A stretch of 64,000 bases of DNA, taken from NCBI RefSeq assembly GCF_009389715.1, contig NC_052401.1, positions 2,344,843 to 2,408,842 on the forward strand, given 5' to 3'. The position numbers were made by a program, and so were the translations under genes. The notes below the pieces were generated by a model. It did not search any database. It was not told where the DNA came from and worked only from the letters and a program-made list of their open reading frames with translations. The DNA is from Phoenix dactylifera. Lineage: Eukaryota > Streptophyta > Magnoliopsida > Arecales > Arecaceae. Shown here one piece after another: positions 1-10,628 of the stretch (positions within the stretch are counted from its first letter, which is position 1; each line of letters begins with the position of its first letter).

Positions 1-806
1 AGCCCGCTGGGGATAGAGAACCGATGCTGGGGTAATTGATGGGCGGTCCGGTGTTGGACCGGAACCTAAGGAAAAGTCCCCTTTTTTTTTAGTCCCCAAG
101 GTCATCTTGTGGGCTGGCCCTAATTTCGTTTCCTTTTTCTGTTATGAGACTATGTCTTTGTTATATTAAAATAAATAAAAACAAGATCTATAAGGATAGA
201 TTACTTGCATGCATGTCCCCCTCTTGTCTGATAAAGTAGCATGTAGTTCTTCTGCCCGTCAGGGTTCATTCATGGACGAACTGTAAATTCTCTACATTGA
301 TCTATTTATAACCATGCCTGCATCTTGATCCGAATTTAATTTATTCTTTCAGTAACAATAGCTCTCTCTTTTTTCATGAGTAAAAATTGGCAACAACAAA
401 TTTAAACTATCCTTTTGTTTATCATCGCAAGATATATATTGTTTTATTCATACTTACGCCTTGCTTGGACTTAGAGAAATGGAGTGGAGAAAAAAAAAGG
501 TTGTGATGCATAACGAACCTAGCTCTAATATCATTTATCACATATTCACAATCCAAAACTTTAAGTTATTGGAAGGAGGATCGGTCCAGGCTAATAAAAC
601 TATGCAATACTTATTTTATTAATTAATATGGAACTATAACTCTAAACAATTCTTGCAAATTTTCATATTATTTTCTCCAAATGCTAATTCTTAATTAATA
701 AAATAAAATAAGTATTAATTAATAAACAATAACTTAAAGAAATCATAGCCAACCTAAACAATGGTAATTGGTAAGGATTGAAGGAAATTGTCCGGGATGC
801 GAGCTT
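1..806. other. AT-rich intergenic DNA
   Basis: No gene, RNA gene or clear repeat boundary is visible. The stretch is AT-rich with scattered homopolymer runs. It is the distal upstream region of the PPR gene. Confidence 0.6.
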
Positions 807-814
807 GTCTGCAT

Positions 815-1097
815 TAGCGGTGCAATCGAGCCGAGCTGAGTTGAGTAGCTAGAGGCTCAAGCTCGACTCAACTCGAAATATTTAGACTTAAAGTTCGACT
901 CAAGAACGATTGAACCTTAATATCCAAATTTTAACTTGAATCGAGAAAAAAAAAATAATATTCGAGATTGACTCAAATATCAACCTAGACAAACTCAAGC
1001 TCAAATTTAAATTTTGATCATAATATAAAAATATAATTAAAACAAAATATAATATAATATAATATAATATTTTAAATATTAAATTAATAATATATAT

Positions 1098-1133
<36 letters not shown>

Positions 1134-1253
1134 CGATTAGGGCCGTCGATAGGAGTGTTTTGCTGCTCGAAAATTGTTCGAGCTACGGCTAGTGGAGTCG
1201 AGCTTTGATCCAAGCCGAGCTTGGGCAGCTCCATCGTCTCATTTGCATCCCTA
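815..1253. mobile_element. Non-autonomous hAT-type DNA transposon (MITE)
   Basis: The ends form imperfect terminal inverted repeats: the left end reads TAGCGGTGCAA and the right end, read inward, TAGGGATGCAA. They are flanked by an 8-bp near-duplication, GTCTGCAT at 807-814 and GTCTGCAA at 1254-1261. An 8-bp target duplication with short ends of this kind is the mark of the hAT superfamily. The interior is AT-rich, has GAGCTCGA-like motifs near both ends, contains an AT microsatellite and has no coding capacity. It lies immediately upstream of the PPR gene and probably forms part of its promoter or 5' leader. Confidence 0.72.
1103..1131. repeat. (AT)n microsatellite
   Basis: About 14 uninterrupted AT dinucleotides inside the hAT-type element. 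It is the strongest TATA-like stretch upstream of the PPR start codon, about 180 bp away. Confidence 0.9.
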
Positions 1254-1308
1254 GTCTGCAATAAAGGCAGTCTCTCTCCCATCGTCTTCTTCTTCACGAG
1301 TTGAAGCC

Positions 1309-3648
1309 ATGGCTCTCATCAGACGCCCTTTCCTCCCCTCTTACCGTCCTCTCTCCACCATCACCTCTTTCCCATCTCCACTCCTCCATCGACCCTACGA
1401 CGAATCCTTAGAAGAAGAAGAAGAAAAGGAGTTGGAAGCAGAAAGTATAACCAATCGCTCCTACTGGACGAAGCGCATCCACTTCCTCTGCTCCACGGCC
1501 GGCGACCCCGACGCAGCCCTCCGCCTTCTCCATCGCCTCCGCCTCCGAGGCTTCGTCCCTGACTCCCTCAACCTTTCCAGTGTAATCCACTCCCTCTGCG
1601 ACGTCGGCCGCTCCGACGAGGCCCACCGTCGCCTCCTCCTCTCCACCGCCGCCGGCTGGCTCCCCGATGACCGCACCGCCAACGTCCTCCTTGCCCGCCT
1701 TCTCGACGCCGCCACCCCTTCCCTCACCCTCGCCGTCCTCCGCCGCCTCGCCGACGCCAAACCCGCCTTCGCCCCTTCCCTCACCAACTACAACCGCCTC
1801 GCCGACCACCTCTGCTCCCAAGGTCAACCCTTCGAGGCCCTCGGTCTCTTATCCGACATGAAGACCCGTGGCCGCCTCCCGGACGCCATCACCTACACAA
1901 CCCTCATCAATGGCTTCTGCCGGGCCGGGGAACTGCACGAGGCCCGCCGCCTGTTCGACAAAATGCTTAAAGGTGGCATCTTGCCCAATTCTCTCACCTA
2001 CAGCGTCCTAATTAAAGGAGTCTTAAGGAAGCGGAGGCTCGACGAGGCGAGGGAATTGATGATGGAGCTTTGGCCGAAGATGGAAGAGGAGAAGGACCCA
2101 TCGGTTAACAGTGCGGCATTTGCCAATTTGATTGACTCCCTGTGCCGAGAAGGATTCATTCATGAGGTCTTTAGAATTGCAGAAGAGATGCCGCAGGGGA
2201 AGAGCCTCCCAGAGGAGTTCGCCTATGGGCAGATGATGGATTCGCTCTGCAGGGCTGGAAGGCATCATGGGGCTTCCAGAATTGTGTATATAATGAGGAA
2301 AAGAGGCTTCTTTCCAAGCTTGGTTTCCTACAATTGTATTGTCCATGGTTTAAGCAAGAATCGAGGTTGTATGAGGGCTTATCAATTATTTAAGGAAGGG
2401 ATCGAGTTTGGATACTCACCGTCGGAACCTACTTACAAGGTGCTTGTCGAGGCTCTTTGCAAAGAAATGGATCTCCACAAGGCCAAGGATGTGGCCGAAT
2501 TCATGTTACAAAAAGATAGTGTTGATAAGACGAGAATCTACAATATATTTCTGAGTGCTCTGCATCTTGTGGACAATCCAAGTGAGCAGCTTAATGTCCT
2601 CATCTCAATGCTTCAGAAGCAATGCCAGCCTGATGCTATTACTCTTAATACTGTTATCCATGGCTTCTGCAAGATTGGAAAAGTCGCTGAAGCTAAAAAG
2701 ATCATGAGTGACATGTTGAATGGGAACTTCTTTGGTCCAGATGTGGTGACCTTTACTACCATTATTCGTGGGTTGCTGGATGTTGGCAATTCAGAAGAAG
2801 CCCTTGATATGTTGCAAAGGACAATGCCCAAATGCCATTGTTTTCCAAATGTCGTGACTTACAATGTGGTTCTATGTGGCTTAGTTAAGCTTCAGAAGGT
2901 TGACAAAGCAATGGAAATTTTCAATGATATGGTCAGCAAGGGCATCGCTGCTGATAGCACAACTTACACAGCAATAATTGAAGGCTTGTGTAACATCGAT
3001 CGGCTCGAAGAGGCAAAGAGATTTTGGGATGAGATAGTTTGGCCTTCAAAGATCCATGACAATTATGTTTATGCTGCGATCCTTAGAGGTCTTTGTCACA
3101 TGGGGAAACTGGATCAGGCCTGTGATTTTTTGTATGAACTGGTGGATTGTGGGGCTGCTCCAGGGATTGTGAACTACAACATCCTCGTCGACAGTGCTTG
3201 CAAACAGGGTGTAAAGAAAGAGGCTTATCAGATCATGGGTGAGATGAGAAAGAATGGGTTGAAGCCTGATGCTGTAACTTGGAGGATTTTAGAGAAGTTG
3301 CATGAGAAACAAAGCAAGGAACCAACCTTTGATAGCCAAAGTTTAGAATGTAGAGGTCTCAAAGAGGAGACAGTGATGACAGGAGAATTTGAGGATGAAA
3401 CTATTTTAAAAATCATAGATGAAGAGAAGGAATGCATCAATAAGGTCGAGAATCATGGAGACCCATTGGAGGGCCTTGTAGATCCAAGCCTTTCTGCTAA
3501 ACTAGTTGAAGAGGATAAGACCAGTGAGGCCGATAGAGTTGTCAATAAAATTGATTTAATTGGAGGTACAGGTAGAGAAAAACCTGTACAACCAGATCAG
3601 CGAGAACCACTGTCGAAGATTGCTAAGAGGGTGTTTGGGATACTCTAA
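1309..3648 (+). CDS. P-class pentatricopeptide repeat protein, intronless, 779 aa
   Basis: PPR proteins bind organellar RNA and act in its processing, stability, splicing or translation. The first ~30 residues are rich in Arg, Ser and Pro and contain no acidic residue, which fits a mitochondrial or plastid targeting peptide. From about residue 50 to 670 the protein is a chain of roughly 14 helical repeats with the P-class signature of 35 residues: TYTTLINGFCRAGELHEA, TYSVLIKGVLRKRRLDEA, TLNTVIHGFCKIGKVAEA, TYTAIIEGLCNIDRLEEA, NYNILVDSACKQGVKKEA. No E or DYW editing domain follows. Instead there is an acidic, non-repeat tail of about 110 residues. The start is the first in-frame Met; lack of introns is usual for plant PPR genes. 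The first ~700 bp is strikingly GC-rich. Its RNA target cannot be read from the sequence. Confidence 0.95.
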   Translation: MALIRRPFLPSYRPLSTITSFPSPLLHRPYDESLEEEEEKELEAESITNRSYWTKRIHFLCSTAGDPDAALRLLHRLRLRGFVPDSLNLSSVIHSLCDVGRSDEAHRRLLLSTAAGWLPDDRTANVLLARLLDAATPSLTLAVLRRLADAKPAFAPSLTNYNRLADHLCSQGQPFEALGLLSDMKTRGRLPDAITYTTLINGFCRAGELHEARRLFDKMLKGGILPNSLTYSVLIKGVLRKRRLDEARELMMELWPKMEEEKDPSVNSAAFANLIDSLCREGFIHEVFRIAEEMPQGKSLPEEFAYGQMMDSLCRAGRHHGASRIVYIMRKRGFFPSLVSYNCIVHGLSKNRGCMRAYQLFKEGIEFGYSPSEPTYKVLVEALCKEMDLHKAKDVAEFMLQKDSVDKTRIYNIFLSALHLVDNPSEQLNVLISMLQKQCQPDAITLNTVIHGFCKIGKVAEAKKIMSDMLNGNFFGPDVVTFTTIIRGLLDVGNSEEALDMLQRTMPKCHCFPNVVTYNVVLCGLVKLQKVDKAMEIFNDMVSKGIAADSTTYTAIIEGLCNIDRLEEAKRFWDEIVWPSKIHDNYVYAAILRGLCHMGKLDQACDFLYELVDCGAAPGIVNYNILVDSACKQGVKKEAYQIMGEMRKNGLKPDAVTWRILEKLHEKQSKEPTFDSQSLECRGLKEETVMTGEFEDETILKIIDEEKECINKVENHGDPLEGLVDPSLSAKLVEEDKTSEADRVVNKIDLIGGTGREKPVQPDQREPLSKIAKRVFGIL

Positions 3649-3794
3649 GAAAGCTAGAGATTATGCTAAAATGTGATAAAAGTGAAGTTTGGAGCAAAAT
3701 GGTTTGCAGATAGAAGATAAGGAAGTCAACAGATCAAAGAGAAGTGCGGATGCTAACAGCTCTATCTGTCACACTTCCGTCTTGCAGCTTTGAT

Positions 3795-4115
3795 TGGTTT
3801 CATTTTTCCTCCCTCAAATGATGAACAGTTCGATACTGAAAATCTTAAAAGAACAGTTGTTCTAAATGTTATGTGGCAGTACAATGCGGTCTTATGCTGT
3901 TGTATAAAAATTCACAAGGTTGATAGAGCAATTAAAATTCCACTGAGGACAAAGTCGTCTGCTCTGAAAACACAACCTAGACATTGACCATTTATGGTTT
4001 CTGCAGAACGGTTAGTTTCAATGAAGCGGAGAGATTTTCAGATGACATGGTTTTGGTCTTCAAAGATCCATGAGGACAAGTTCGTGTGGCCTTTTGCTCC
4101 ATGGATTGAGTTACA
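3795..4115 (+). pseudogene. Decayed partial duplicate of the upstream PPR gene
   Basis: Two stretches match the C-terminal repeats of the intact gene just upstream. NAVLCCCIKIHKVDRAIKI (near 3880-3940) parallels NVVLCGLVKLQKVDKAMEI of the gene. About 100 bp further on, GFCRTVSFNEAERF followed by the bases CTTCAAAGATCCATGA parallels GLCNIDRLEEAKRF and the same bases of the gene (near 3045). The copy is out of frame with itself, has several stops and lacks the N-terminal repeats, so it is not functional. It probably arose by a local tandem duplication, and it may be transcribed as part of the 3' region of the intact gene. Confidence 0.7.
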
Positions 4116-6795
4116 GCATATGCATGTCACTATTTAGTGCTTTCCAGGTGGCAGCTGTGTCGAGAACAGCTTGGTGGAGACAGATGTAGTAACTGAGAGG
4201 TTCAGGTTGGATCACTGAGCTTGAACAGCTTTAGTGCTGTTGATCAACATTCAGGAGTTGATGGCACCACAAATGTTGGAGCACTAATGCAGAATCTACT
4301 GAGCTTGAATTTGAAAAATACACCTATCATGCTTGAAGTGCATCCGTTCAACAGTTAGACCAAAAAGCATGGAAAGCAGGAAGAAGTTGTTCCAGATGCA
4401 TTCCTTATGGAAAAAAAATGCTATAGGACATCCATGGAGATCACACCATCAGTTCGAATGATTTTGCGAAAGATATCCCTGGGAAAAGTCTACAAAGTCC
4501 GGCACAAAGAGAACAACCATCAAAGTTGTGCTCTGAACATTCATGGGGGCTGTCTGGTGGAAGACTTCCCCCCCTTTACTTTGCATAGATGTTTGACGAG
4601 AGAAGAAACCTCTTGCATGGATAAATTCTTTTCGACACTCACAGTCAATGCGAAGAGAGAAACTGTGTTGAATTCATCTTTCCTTGTCACAAATAGGCTG
4701 ATCTAGTAATAGCATGATAGCAGATTTCCACAGAGAGCGTGGATTTCTGATTGTGGATTTGACCTGCTCTTTGCATCTGCAGTTTAACCCCCCCTTTGCA
4801 CTGCCTTCTGCATGGTGCACCGAAATAGCACTGAAGGTTGAAAGGAAGACCAAATAGAGCTCTGTGACATATGCAAATGCACAGTACTTCATATGTCAGA
4901 TTTGGAGTGATGTAAGGTTGCTCCAGATGTGCCCGACTCTGTAGCAAGAAGCAGGTCATGAAGCTTCTGGGTACAGCTATCATCTGATTGTGTCCAATTA
5001 AATATACAGTTATCTATTGTTGTAAACAGCTGTGGTTCGAATTAATCAAAGCATAATTATATAACGATGTCCAATTGTGGAGAACAGTTCACCATCAGCA
5101 CCTTTTAATAACATTTCAGCCTATAACTTCATCCATATTTCCATAATGGCTAGCCCTGGCATGTATTTTATCATATTTTTGTTAACTCGTGCGAGTGTTC
5201 ATCTTTCTTTGGAACTTGGTTCAGAATTTCAGGAACTAAACTGCAGTTGGCACTCTACAATTGTAAAATCACTACTAATTTTCTCGTTGACAGCTTTTTT
5301 ATGCAGCTGAAATCATCAAGATCTTGAATACTTGATCAGTTCTATTTCTTTTGCGTTTTTAAGAAGAAAAACTTTTGCATGGCCTCTCGATTTTTTTGGT
5401 TCTGATAAGGAGTGTGTCTACTGTCTCTACTGCGTGGCTTTTGAATTCAGAAACGTGCTAAAAACTGAAAGCACATCGAGTTCTTCATTAGAGAAAATGT
5501 ACTTATATTATGCTTGTCATTTTTTTTTGAGGGAAAAATTATATTTACCTCTTATATTGATTTAAATTGTAAATGCCATAAAGTGCCATTGGTATCTATA
5601 AGGTTCTTTTTTTTTAAAAAAAAAACTGAGAAGGGACAAAGCGTGACATTGGCAAATATAGATCAGATCGAAGTCAGCATATAAAGATGGAGGTTAATTA
5701 TTTCAGTTCCATTATTCTTACTATAATGTTTGGAGACCATCTACCACAAGTCACGTTTCATCCTCCTATTGGTCAGAAGAGCGGTATCAGACCAGAGAAT
5801 CCGAGATTTTCCACCAACCATATTAACTATCAATTGTTAATTGTTTCTTATTAATGCGCTTTTGGCCCACGAGATGCGAATCTAAAGTCTGCAGTTTTTT
5901 AGCTTTTGCCGACCAAACAGCCCCTCAATGAATGCTAAGTGGATATTTTAAGCACTACAGGACCTCTTTTGTTTTTTTTTTTTGTTTTTTTGATTTTGAA
6001 AAAAAGAACACGACAAGGTACATCAAACACTATTTTTCCAATAGATAGAGATGAAGAACAAACTAGGTTTAGAAATATCTCTTATCCTTGTCTTTTGATC
6101 TTTAGACCAATCGTTAAGCAGAAGCAGATGCATCGGTTTCCACCCTATAGACCTTAAATTGTTAATTTATTTCTCTTACAACTAGTGAAAATTACAATTA
6201 ACAAAAAATTTTCCAACCGGAATCAGATAAGCTCCGGACCAAGTCGGTCCAATCACAACTCGACTCATAAGATCAATCTGTCCTTGTCACCACCGCCTAC
6301 TGCATGGGTGATGGGTGTAGCTACAATCTTCGGAATACGGATCACAGTAACCCATACATGAAGTGGAAGGCAAACCAAATGAATGGTTAAACACACAGAA
6401 GACCCCATGGGCGACCTAAGTAAATTATTGGGTAATTAAGTGGTTCATGAGGCACGAAAATATTCACTTGGTTTTTAAAACGAGTTTCCCAGCGACCAAG
6501 TCTGCAAGTACATGCACAATGAAATCTTTATATATGCTTGCTATGAAAAACTTAAAAAAAGAAGAACTTCAGTTAACAATTTCCAGCAACTAACAAGATT
6601 TCCATTCAGAAGCTTTAAAGGAGATGGAGTTGAGTATATGGCTCTTGGGCTATCCTCGCCTTTTCTAGACAAGCAAGGTATATAAAGAAAAGAGGAGGAG
6701 AACCCCAACTCAGAAACTCATCCGTATACATGCATGCAGGCTGGCGAAGCAAGTTTTTCCATCCTATGAAGTTCTAAAAAGCACAGTAGTTGTAA
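4116..6795. other. Intergenic DNA with no supported gene
   Basis: Short open frames here have no family resemblance. The first ~900 bp is less AT-rich and could be further decayed duplicate or 3' untranslated sequence of the PPR locus. From 5000 on it is AT-rich spacer with T-runs near 5520, 5610 and 5975. Confidence 0.5.
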
Positions 6796-7239
6796 CTAGC
6801 AATCATTCCCTTCTGGTATGCTCTCTAAAGCAGGCCTCCACTCGATGCACTTCTCTTCACCATCACCACTTGTGCCATCATTGCTTGGTCCTCTCTGAAC
6901 GAGAGATATCATACTGTCGAAGGTGACCCCTCCTCCCTTCAGCAGCAAGTCCTTCAACTCCTGCTTGCTGATGACCAGCTCGATCCTAACAACTCCATTT
7001 CCATTTCCGGTCTCCTTGAGTGGCGTCTTCGGAGGGACAAGATAGTAGAGCTGCCCGCTTCTCATATCGGTTGCAGGATCGAGATGGCCGATGACAGGAA
7101 GTGCATCGGAGATGGCATGCCCAGGGAATTCACATAGCAGTTGATGAACTTTCACAGGTGATTGGTATCTAAGGATCTTCCCATCCATTCCCATGATCTT
7201 GATCACCTTCTTCTCCTGAAGAACTAAGCAATTCCCCAT
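6796..7239 (-). CDS. PADRE/DUF4228 domain protein, 147 aa
   Basis: This is a small single-exon member of the plant DUF4228 family (PADRE domain), whose members are often induced by pathogens or abiotic stress; the biochemical role is unknown. The N-terminus MGNCLVLQ is typical of the family and is a good N-myristoylation context (Gly2, with Cys4 available for acylation), suggesting membrane association. The conserved core follows: KVIKIMGMDGKILRYQSPVKV, then HAISDALPVIGHLDP and the GQLYYLVPPKTPL block, then a Lys/Gln helix and an Arg/Trp-rich end. A second Met lies one codon upstream (7242); I chose the inner one because it puts Gly at position 2. The length is normal for the family. Confidence 0.88.
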   Translation of the reverse strand: MGNCLVLQEKKVIKIMGMDGKILRYQSPVKVHQLLCEFPGHAISDALPVIGHLDPATDMRSGQLYYLVPPKTPLKETGNGNGVVRIELVISKQELKDLLLKGGGVTFDSMISLVQRGPSNDGTSGDGEEKCIEWRPALESIPEGNDC

Positions 7240-7334
7240 CAATACTATATTTTTCTTGGATGCCGTATAAAGTTCTTCTGCTGGACCAGAAGGATTTATT
7301 AAGGCCCCAAGGGCGAATGGTGGAGGGAGGGCTA

Positions 7335-7343
7335 GTATTTAAA
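7335..7343 (-). promoter_or_regulatory. Probable TATA box of the DUF4228 gene
   Basis: The minus strand reads TTTAAATAC about 95 bp upstream of the start codon, a suitable place for a TATA element with a 60-70 nt leader. Position and composition are the only evidence. Confidence 0.4.
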
Positions 7344-7439
7344 GAAGAGGTTAGAGGAAAAGACCCTGACTTGGCGAAATACCCCAGGGCTGCCCTAGAC
7401 AAAGTATCCCAGTAGACCCCCCATATTTAACTTTTGTTT

Positions 7440-8757
7440 CCCCGGAACTGAATTTAGTGGTCCGGACCTTTTTTTTTTGATGAAAATCTTGTAGGTTCAG
7501 TATAATAAAATCTGTCTCATTACATTTATTTGGATATCAATCTAAGCAAAAAATCATGAAGATGAGATCGATTTACAACGGAGTCTTGACAGAGTAAGAA
7601 AAGTACATCAAAGAGAGCACGAGATTTTTCTTTTTCTTTTTCTTTTTTTTTTTTAAGCCCTCAGAATACTCGTCAACTACTTCATAAACAAGGCCCGTGT
7701 AAAGAAACTTAAGGACAGTGAGGCAATGAGTGGGTCTACCTTTCAATTTCCATTTGCTTTAGTGGGGAGATGGTTGGAGCAAAGAGGGACCACTCATTGC
7801 ACGGCTAGTGGTTTGACCAACAAGATACGAATGGGGCACTAGTGTTGACCAGTCACCATTGATGTTGACATCCAGAGTGATCCCTTTAATCTCTTAAATA
7901 CATCAAAGGGCTTGTTTTGCATTATAAAGCGAGTAGATCTTTTGGTTTGAAGGAGTGTAATATACGTGTTACAATACCTCCCTCGTACTTCTTTTTCCTC
8001 ATCATGCCCAATTTCATCTAGTGTGGTCCACATAGATTATTCAACAAAGATACTGCAGAGTTTTATCACTGACTTGAAATATGGCATTGTGAGGATTACA
8101 TATACATACATGCACACAACATACATATATACATACATACATACATACATACAAAAAATGGGGTCATGGTATGAGGTTATAAGGTGGTCCGATGAGATAA
8201 GCATGATTCATAGTGAATTTGTGGGAAGATGGCTCTGAGTGGATGGTAGGATTATATTGTCAACAGATAGCACGCATGCCTCAAAGAGGCTGCTCAGTGG
8301 AGGCAGAAAACGATTCCTTAATAATTTATCTTCCATTCGCTGAACATTCTCATCTCCCTCGGTCGGACTCATTCAGTCGTTAATATTTTATAGTGATCGT
8401 ACTGCGATTGCAAGTATCTGCAGAACCGACATTAAATAATAAGATATTGCATGGAACAAGAGGTAATCTGTACTGAAGATCTAATTAATCTAATAATATA
8501 TCATCATAACATGAAAAATATAATGCTATCATGATAACATGCATCAAAAAAATATGACTGATTAAATGGATCAAGCATATTTCGCCCGTCACCATATTTG
8601 CAAAGCCTGCAAGAGAATCAAACCTTCATGAGGGACGAAAGACAAGGATTTTACGTTGTGTCCTCTTGCTTAATGGACTGGTGCACCACTCACTTCACTT
8701 TTATTTAAAGTCTCCGAAGCTCAATTAATTTCTATACACCATTCATTTTTACCAATG
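7440..8757. other. Intergenic DNA with poly-T and CATA repeats
   Basis: No gene is supported. T-runs near 7470 and 7640 may be tails of minus-strand retroposons. A short (CATA)n tract lies at about 8125-8153. Confidence 0.5.
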
Positions 8758-8832
8758 TCTGCATTTTTTTTTTTTTGATTGAATGGGAGGCCCAGAAGGA
8801 TACGCCACCTGGCCTTTATTAAACATCTGCAT
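8758..8832 (-). mobile_element. Very short retroposed 3' fragment with target duplication
   Basis: A 7-bp direct repeat, TCTGCAT, occurs at 8758-8764 and 8826-8832. Between them a run of about 12 T is followed by roughly 50 bp of unique sequence. On the minus strand this is a short body ending in poly(A) between target-site duplications, the hallmark of a severely 5'-truncated LINE or SINE insertion. The family cannot be named from so short a piece. Confidence 0.6.
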
Positions 8833-10628
8833 ATTTAGACAAGTTGAATCAGAAAGAGTTCAGAAGTAATCCTTTGCTATCATTAAAAAAGCCTTCAATC
8901 ACACTGCAAAGATTTTTTCGCCTTTTCTTCATCAGAGAAACAAAGCAAATTATATATATTGAGATAAGGTGATGGATTTCATGACGTTGGTGCAACGTAT
9001 TCCACGAAGTTTCTTATTTCAGCAAGCACAGAAGTGCAGGACAAGCATCTTTCCTTTCCAACCCCACCTAGGAATTTTAATCTTTCTCATCGTCCCACTA
9101 TGAAACCTTCACAGCACCAAATACTTCAACAAAAATTTCTTCCCCCATAACTTTAAACCGTCCTTTTTTGAGCTTTTGGCCATGGAAGCTGTGGGGCCAC
9201 GACTAGCCAACGCGGCATCTCGTCTATGGATGTTTCATCCGGGTAGTGGGGCGGCACCGCCTGATAGACTTGCTAAGCATGCAGGTCACAGTCGGGACTC
9301 AAAACAGCCACCCAAGCATGAAACTGAGTTCTGAAACTTTCTATACCTTAAAAAAAAAAATCACAAGCATGCGCTTCCTCTTGTTCAGTTTTAGTCTCTC
9401 TCGAAGACTTGCCTACCCGCACACTCTAATTTCCATACTAAAAGCTGACTTGTGAGGTAAGTTATGGCTGTATCTAGATGTCTTTTTGCTTTTTTTTTGG
9501 AAGGGAGCTGTACCTAGCTAGATGTCAAAAGACTTTAGAAGAGTTCTTTGGTATAGATGGTAGCCATGCAAATTCCTTGACACATAAGTTATACCACTCC
9601 TTTTTTGCATAAAACCCTGCTCTAAACTTCTGAGCAACTTCTGCTCTAAATTCCTGTATGTGGTTCAATCCTTTTGGGAACCCTGCATGCACCCACGTTC
9701 AGGACCATATATCAGAGGGCTAAAGTGAAGACTCTGCTACCCTGGGTCCTCTGGCTTGCATGCCTTGGAACCTCTTGCTATAACATGGCTTAGTCGATCG
9801 AACACTGTTGCAGCAGTGCATCCAAGATGATTAAAATGCATAACCTGAATCCCTATCATGATGCTTGTGCTGCGGCATGTCCAAAATAGAATGGCATTCT
9901 GCATGCTATCATTCGTAATTCAGAATTTGGCACTAATCTCCAACTTTTGATGAGCAGAACAATGGGAAAACTAGCAACGCAATTTATTTCATGACGTGAA
10001 ATGAATAAAATGCAAGGGATGAGATAAAACAGGAGAAAAGAAAAAATAAAAACAAAGAAAAGGAAAGAGCAGCCCAGCCCAAGTAATCCACATATCAGGC
10101 CCGCCTCCAAATGAGCTCTACTCGAAAATGGGCCAAACCCAAACCTGGGATGCCCATCTCCACTGCTGCTACAGTAATCACGCGGGTCTGGTTAGAACGG
10201 AAGGTGCAGATACCGCATTAACACTAGATCTCGTCCCCCCGCGCGTTTCGATCCCATCTCTGGCCATCACAAACTACTACGTCGCAGATATCGCCTGCGT
10301 CCGCCATGAAAACAGCTCCAGCTGTCCGGAAAAAGGGAAGAAGGACAGAAAGAGAGAAGAGAAATGACGAGAGGAACAGAGGTAGGAGAGAGGGAGGAGG
10401 GGACGCCGAGCAAGCCCGGGAGCCTGACCGAAACCAGATAGCACTTCCCTATGACTGTGTGATTCATACAGTTCTAGTACGAATACATCTAAGATAGCTA
10501 GAAAACAACAAGTTTCGGAGCACTCTAAGCAACTCCTTCTCTCCAACCTACACGATACCTCTGGAGTGACTAGCCATATACGAGGTCATTCAGTCTGTGG
10601 TTTCGTTAGCCTCTTTGAATATGTGCTT
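8833..10628. other. Intergenic DNA, no supported gene
   Basis: Only short open frames without family resemblance are visible. The stretch at 10100-10450 is more GC-balanced and purine-rich at its end, but no domain is recognisable on either strand. Confidence 0.5.

Noticed and set aside
1408-1861. Long frames antisense to and out of frame with the PPR gene
   Set aside because: Shadows produced by the very GC-rich start of the PPR coding sequence.
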